From: Schistosoma mansoni | Taxonomy: Eukaryota > Platyhelminthes > Trematoda > Strigeidida > Schistosomatidae | NCBI RefSeq assembly: GCF_000237925.1 | Contig: NC_031495.1 | Span: 19,736,435-19,800,434 of the forward strand | Reading direction: 5' to 3' | Length of the DNA stretch: 64,000 nt | Part shown: positions 63,229 through 64,000 of the stretch, piece by piece | How positions within the stretch are numbered: position 1 is the stretch's first letter | Layout of the letters: every line of letters starts with the position of its first letter | Notes under the pieces: generated by a model | The model's database searches: none | Told to the model about the DNA's origin: nothing | What the model saw: only the letters and a program-made list of their open reading frames with translations | Program-made: the position numbers and the translations under genes

Positions 63229-64000
63229 AATTATATATAGAGCTTATATGATATTATGAACAGACATTAAATACAGAGGAGAACTTAACAAACGCTAGAG
63301 TACTGGACAACTAATTCACCATAGATTTTAAGGGCTACTTAAAAATGTACACACACATACCGAATCATGAGTGGAGTGAAACAAAGGTTCTTCTGGTCAA
63401 CAGTGGTATTGAATGGATCCTTATTAGTTTTATTGTTGTAATGAATAACTAAAGTGTTGATTTCGTTGTATTTCAGAAAATAATGATTATGATGCAATAT
63501 GAAATAAGTTTATTATACATCTTCTACTGGTTAGTGAGAACAGATGTAAATAACAAACAGACCACTAATATTCACTTTCGAGATAAAGAAAATTAAAAAT
63601 ATTTAGGTTCTTCAAATAACTTATCAAAGTTAAAATTCTAAACAAGTTGAACAACCCAATTTTTTTTTAGTTTCTTCAGCTTACTGAATTGATTCATGAT
63701 CAATACAAAAAAGTGTTCATACTATCATACAGTTCCAAAGTAGAACAAATTAAATACGAAAGATGTTTAGAAAATTAAGGCTATTTAGAGACTGGAATGT
63801 GTAATCACTTTGAACGCCTATAACTCAGTCATTAGTCATTTTTTTAAAGAGACGATATTAGAATTTAGCAATACTAATATCAAGCATTTGAAATGGTACA
63901 CTCAAATTATATGCATTAAACCCAGTGGAAAATCGGTAAACATGAAATTGGTAATGGTGGGAAAACATAATATACTAATTAAATAAGGCACATAGGTGGA

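Noticed and set aside
1-64000. CRISPR arrays, bacterial operons, riboswitches, attachment sites
   Set aside because: None seen; the spliced genes, SINEs and LINEs show this is animal nuclear DNA.

Overview
The window looks like nuclear DNA of a blood fluke (Schistosomatidae, Schistosoma or a close relative). The reasons are the AT-rich sequence, SINE-type repeats carrying hammerhead ribozymes as in the schistosome SM-alpha family, 3' ends of RTE (SR2-like) and CR1-like LINEs, long (TA)n tracts, and genes whose first introns are only 29-40 bp while later ones are kilobases. The species cannot be fixed from the sequence alone.

Three conserved genes can be assembled exon by exon, with every junction GT-AG and in phase. 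(1) On the minus strand, 31128-35545 holds the C-terminal 596 residues of a RSBN1/DPY-21 family JmjC protein. (2) On the plus strand, 41660-44965 holds a complete ferrochelatase of 417 residues in seven exons. (3) On the minus strand, 49981-62789 holds the last 1165 residues of a Notch receptor: juxtamembrane region, transmembrane helix, RAM, ankyrin repeats and a PEST-like tail. Its EGF/LNR part lies beyond the right edge. Ferrochelatase is divergent to the RSBN1 gene and convergent with Notch. The three have no evident functional link.

A fourth likely gene is a 5' coding exon on the minus strand at 2922-4014. It encodes a secreted-type protein with an internal signal sequence, a furin-like site and a last stretch resembling the start of an FGF beta-trefoil core. 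No other FGF exon could be joined to it, so this identity is tentative. A J-domain-like reading frame (36.5-36.7 kb) and some unassigned minus-strand open frames (36.8-38.4 kb) lie near the 5' side of the RSBN1 gene.

The rest is non-coding. From 4 to 31 kb there is a repeat-rich tract: hammerhead SINEs, RTE ends, tRNA-like SINE relics, two fold-back elements, a 41-bp tandem duplication and one 200-N gap. A second 200-N gap interrupts a (TA)n tract in a Notch intron and has near-duplicate flanks that look like an assembly error.

The most unusual material is the set of hammerhead SINEs. One at 20.4-20.7 kb keeps every core ribozyme position and is bounded by 44-bp inverted ends. Several others are snap-back or orientation-switched copies.
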